This document shows, in pieces, positions 6,198-7,024 of a stretch of 7,024 nucleotides of DNA. Position numbers and translations under genes: made by a program. How positions within the stretch are numbered: the stretch's first letter is position 1; the number at the start of each line of letters is the position of its first letter. The notes under the pieces were generated by a model. That model was not told the origin of the DNA. It searched no databases and was given only the letters and a program-made list of their open reading frames with translations. Source of the stretch: Oscillospiraceae bacterium (GTDB taxonomy: Bacteria > Bacillota > Clostridia > Oscillospirales > Acutalibacteraceae). The stretch covers positions 860 to 7,883 of the forward strand of contig DOZQ01000011.1 in NCBI GenBank assembly GCA_003517915.1, in the 5' to 3' direction.

Positions 6198-6908
6198 ATG
6201 CGTAAAGAATCTTTTTCACAGGCTGTCAAGGCGACCTTGCCGGTTCTAACGGGCTATCTCGCGGCGGGCTTCGCTTTCGGGCTGATGTACAGCAAAATAG
6301 GATATGATATGGTTTTTACCGCACTGACGAGTATTTTTGTCTATGCGGGCTCGGGGCAATATCTGGCCGTAGAGCTGCTGTCGGCCGGCGCGTCGTTTGG
6401 GAGCATAGCAGTACTAACTTTTATTGTGAATTCCCGGCATATTCTTTACGGCTTTTCAATGATAGAAAAATTCAAGACAATGGGCAAGCGAAAGTGGTAT
6501 ATGATTTTTTCGCTCACCGACGAGACCTACGCTTTGCTCGGCACTCTTACCATACCTCCCGGGCTGGATGCAGGCACGTTTTATTTTCAGGTCGCGCTGC
6601 TAAACCAGATATATTGGGTCACGGGCGGCATGCTGGGCAATTTAATAGGCGAAACGGTGAAACTGAACTACCGCGGCGCGGAATTTGCCATGACCGCCAT
6701 CTTTGTCGTTTCACTGGTCGAGCAGTGGAAAAAACGGGCTAACAGACTGCCGGTATTCATAGGGCTTGTTTGCGCCGCGGTTTCTCTTTTCTTTTTTGGC
6801 GGCGGAAATATGCTGTTCCCGGCCATGTGCGGCATTATACTCCTGCTGTTTTTATTTAAGCGCAAAATCGAGCCGGACGAACAGTCCGAATCTAAGGAGG
6901 CGGAGTAG
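6198..6908 (+). CDS. azlC: AzlC-family branched-chain amino acid exporter, large subunit
   Basis: An integral membrane protein of 236 residues from the chosen start. AzlC with AzlD forms the LIV-E type exporter of branched-chain amino acids and their toxic analogues. Family features visible are the N-terminal QAVKATLPVLTGYLAAGFAFG, VYAGSGQ (48-54), VNSRHILYG (77-85) and SLTDETYALL (105-114), followed by several hydrophobic segments and a charged C-terminal tail. I place the start at ATG 6198, with CGGAG (6182-6186) 11 nt upstream. The upstream in-frame ATG at 6153 has no ribosome binding site, lies inside the inverted repeat, and would add a hydrophilic 15-residue leader not typical of the family. 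azlD begins 2 bp after the stop. Confidence 0.9.
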   Translation: MRKESFSQAVKATLPVLTGYLAAGFAFGLMYSKIGYDMVFTALTSIFVYAGSGQYLAVELLSAGASFGSIAVLTFIVNSRHILYGFSMIEKFKTMGKRKWYMIFSLTDETYALLGTLTIPPGLDAGTFYFQVALLNQIYWVTGGMLGNLIGETVKLNYRGAEFAMTAIFVVSLVEQWKKRANRLPVFIGLVCAAVSLFFFGGGNMLFPAMCGIILLLFLFKRKIEPDEQSESKEAE

Positions 6909-6910
6909 CT

Positions 6911-7024
6911 TTGGATATGGTTTATTCTTTTATCGCACTGGGTGTTTTGTCCGCCGTTACGTTTTCTACAAGGCTTCTGCCTTTTTTGCTGTTTGGCGGC
7001 AAAAAAAAGCCGCCCCGCCAGATG
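6911..7024 (+). CDS. azlD: AzlD-family exporter small subunit, N-terminal part (3' end outside window)
   Basis: The first 38 codons are visible. The sequence DMVYSFIALGVLSAVT, then FSTRLLPFLLFGGKK, matches the first membrane helix and the conserved TR-x-x-PF turn of AzlD, the roughly 100-residue partner of AzlC. I choose TTG at 6911, 10 nt after AAGGAGG (6894-6900); an in-frame ATG at 6917 would be 16 nt from that site but 11 nt from a second GGAG (6902-6905), so it remains possible. The gene is 2 bp after the azlC stop, consistent with translational coupling and equimolar subunits. Confidence 0.85.
   Translation, partial: MDMVYSFIALGVLSAVTFSTRLLPFLLFGGKKKPPRQM

Noticed and set aside
1..7024. 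CRISPR arrays, insertion sequences with transposase, rRNA genes.
   Set aside because: No regularly spaced repeats, no transposase motifs and no rRNA-like sequence were seen on either strand.

Overview
The window looks like the chromosome of a Gram-positive anaerobe of the Clostridia (Oscillospirales/Ruminococcaceae-like). The reasons are roughly balanced GC, strong AGGAGG-type ribosome binding sites, GTG/TTG starts, a CCA-encoding tRNA gene, and a large serine recombinase of the kind common on clostridial conjugative elements. This is inference from style; no marker gene fixes the genus.

Left edge (1-1061): the last 349 codons of a large serine recombinase run rightwards and end inside a tRNA-Val(GAC) gene on the opposite strand. 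The recombinase frame passes through a 13-bp perfect hairpin that is placed like the tRNA terminator, then antisense through the tRNA, and stops at the complement of tRNA bases 12-14. This is most simply the right end of an integrated mobile element, with the attachment site at or near the 3' end of the tRNA gene. The tRNA has its own good promoter (TTGAAA-17-TATAAT).

Centre (1169-5038): a rightward promoter (TTGACA-18-TACAAT) leads into three tightly spaced genes. They encode an XRE-type regulator with a C-terminal cupin sensor, an AMP-forming acyl-CoA synthetase, and nicotinate phosphoribosyltransferase (pncB). The gaps are 15 and 17 bp, each with a ribosome binding site, so they form a likely operon. 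It appears to combine acid activation to acyl-CoA, a probable local ligand-sensing regulator, and the first step of NAD salvage from nicotinate. A GC-rich hairpin lies between pncB and the next gene, which is convergent.

Right part (5069-7024): a leftward gene encodes a two-domain protein, an N-terminal DUF2185 (Imm33-like) domain and a C-terminal suppressor-of-fused (SUFU) domain. Both families are known as immunity proteins of polymorphic toxin systems, but no toxin is visible here. A compact palindrome and direct repeat sit in its inter-domain linker. Divergent from it is azlC followed by the start of azlD, the two subunits of a branched-chain amino acid exporter. A near-perfect 10-bp inverted repeat lies between the divergent genes.

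Most of the window is ordinary chromosome. The parts worth a second look are the recombinase/tRNA junction and the orphan DUF2185-SUFU fusion.
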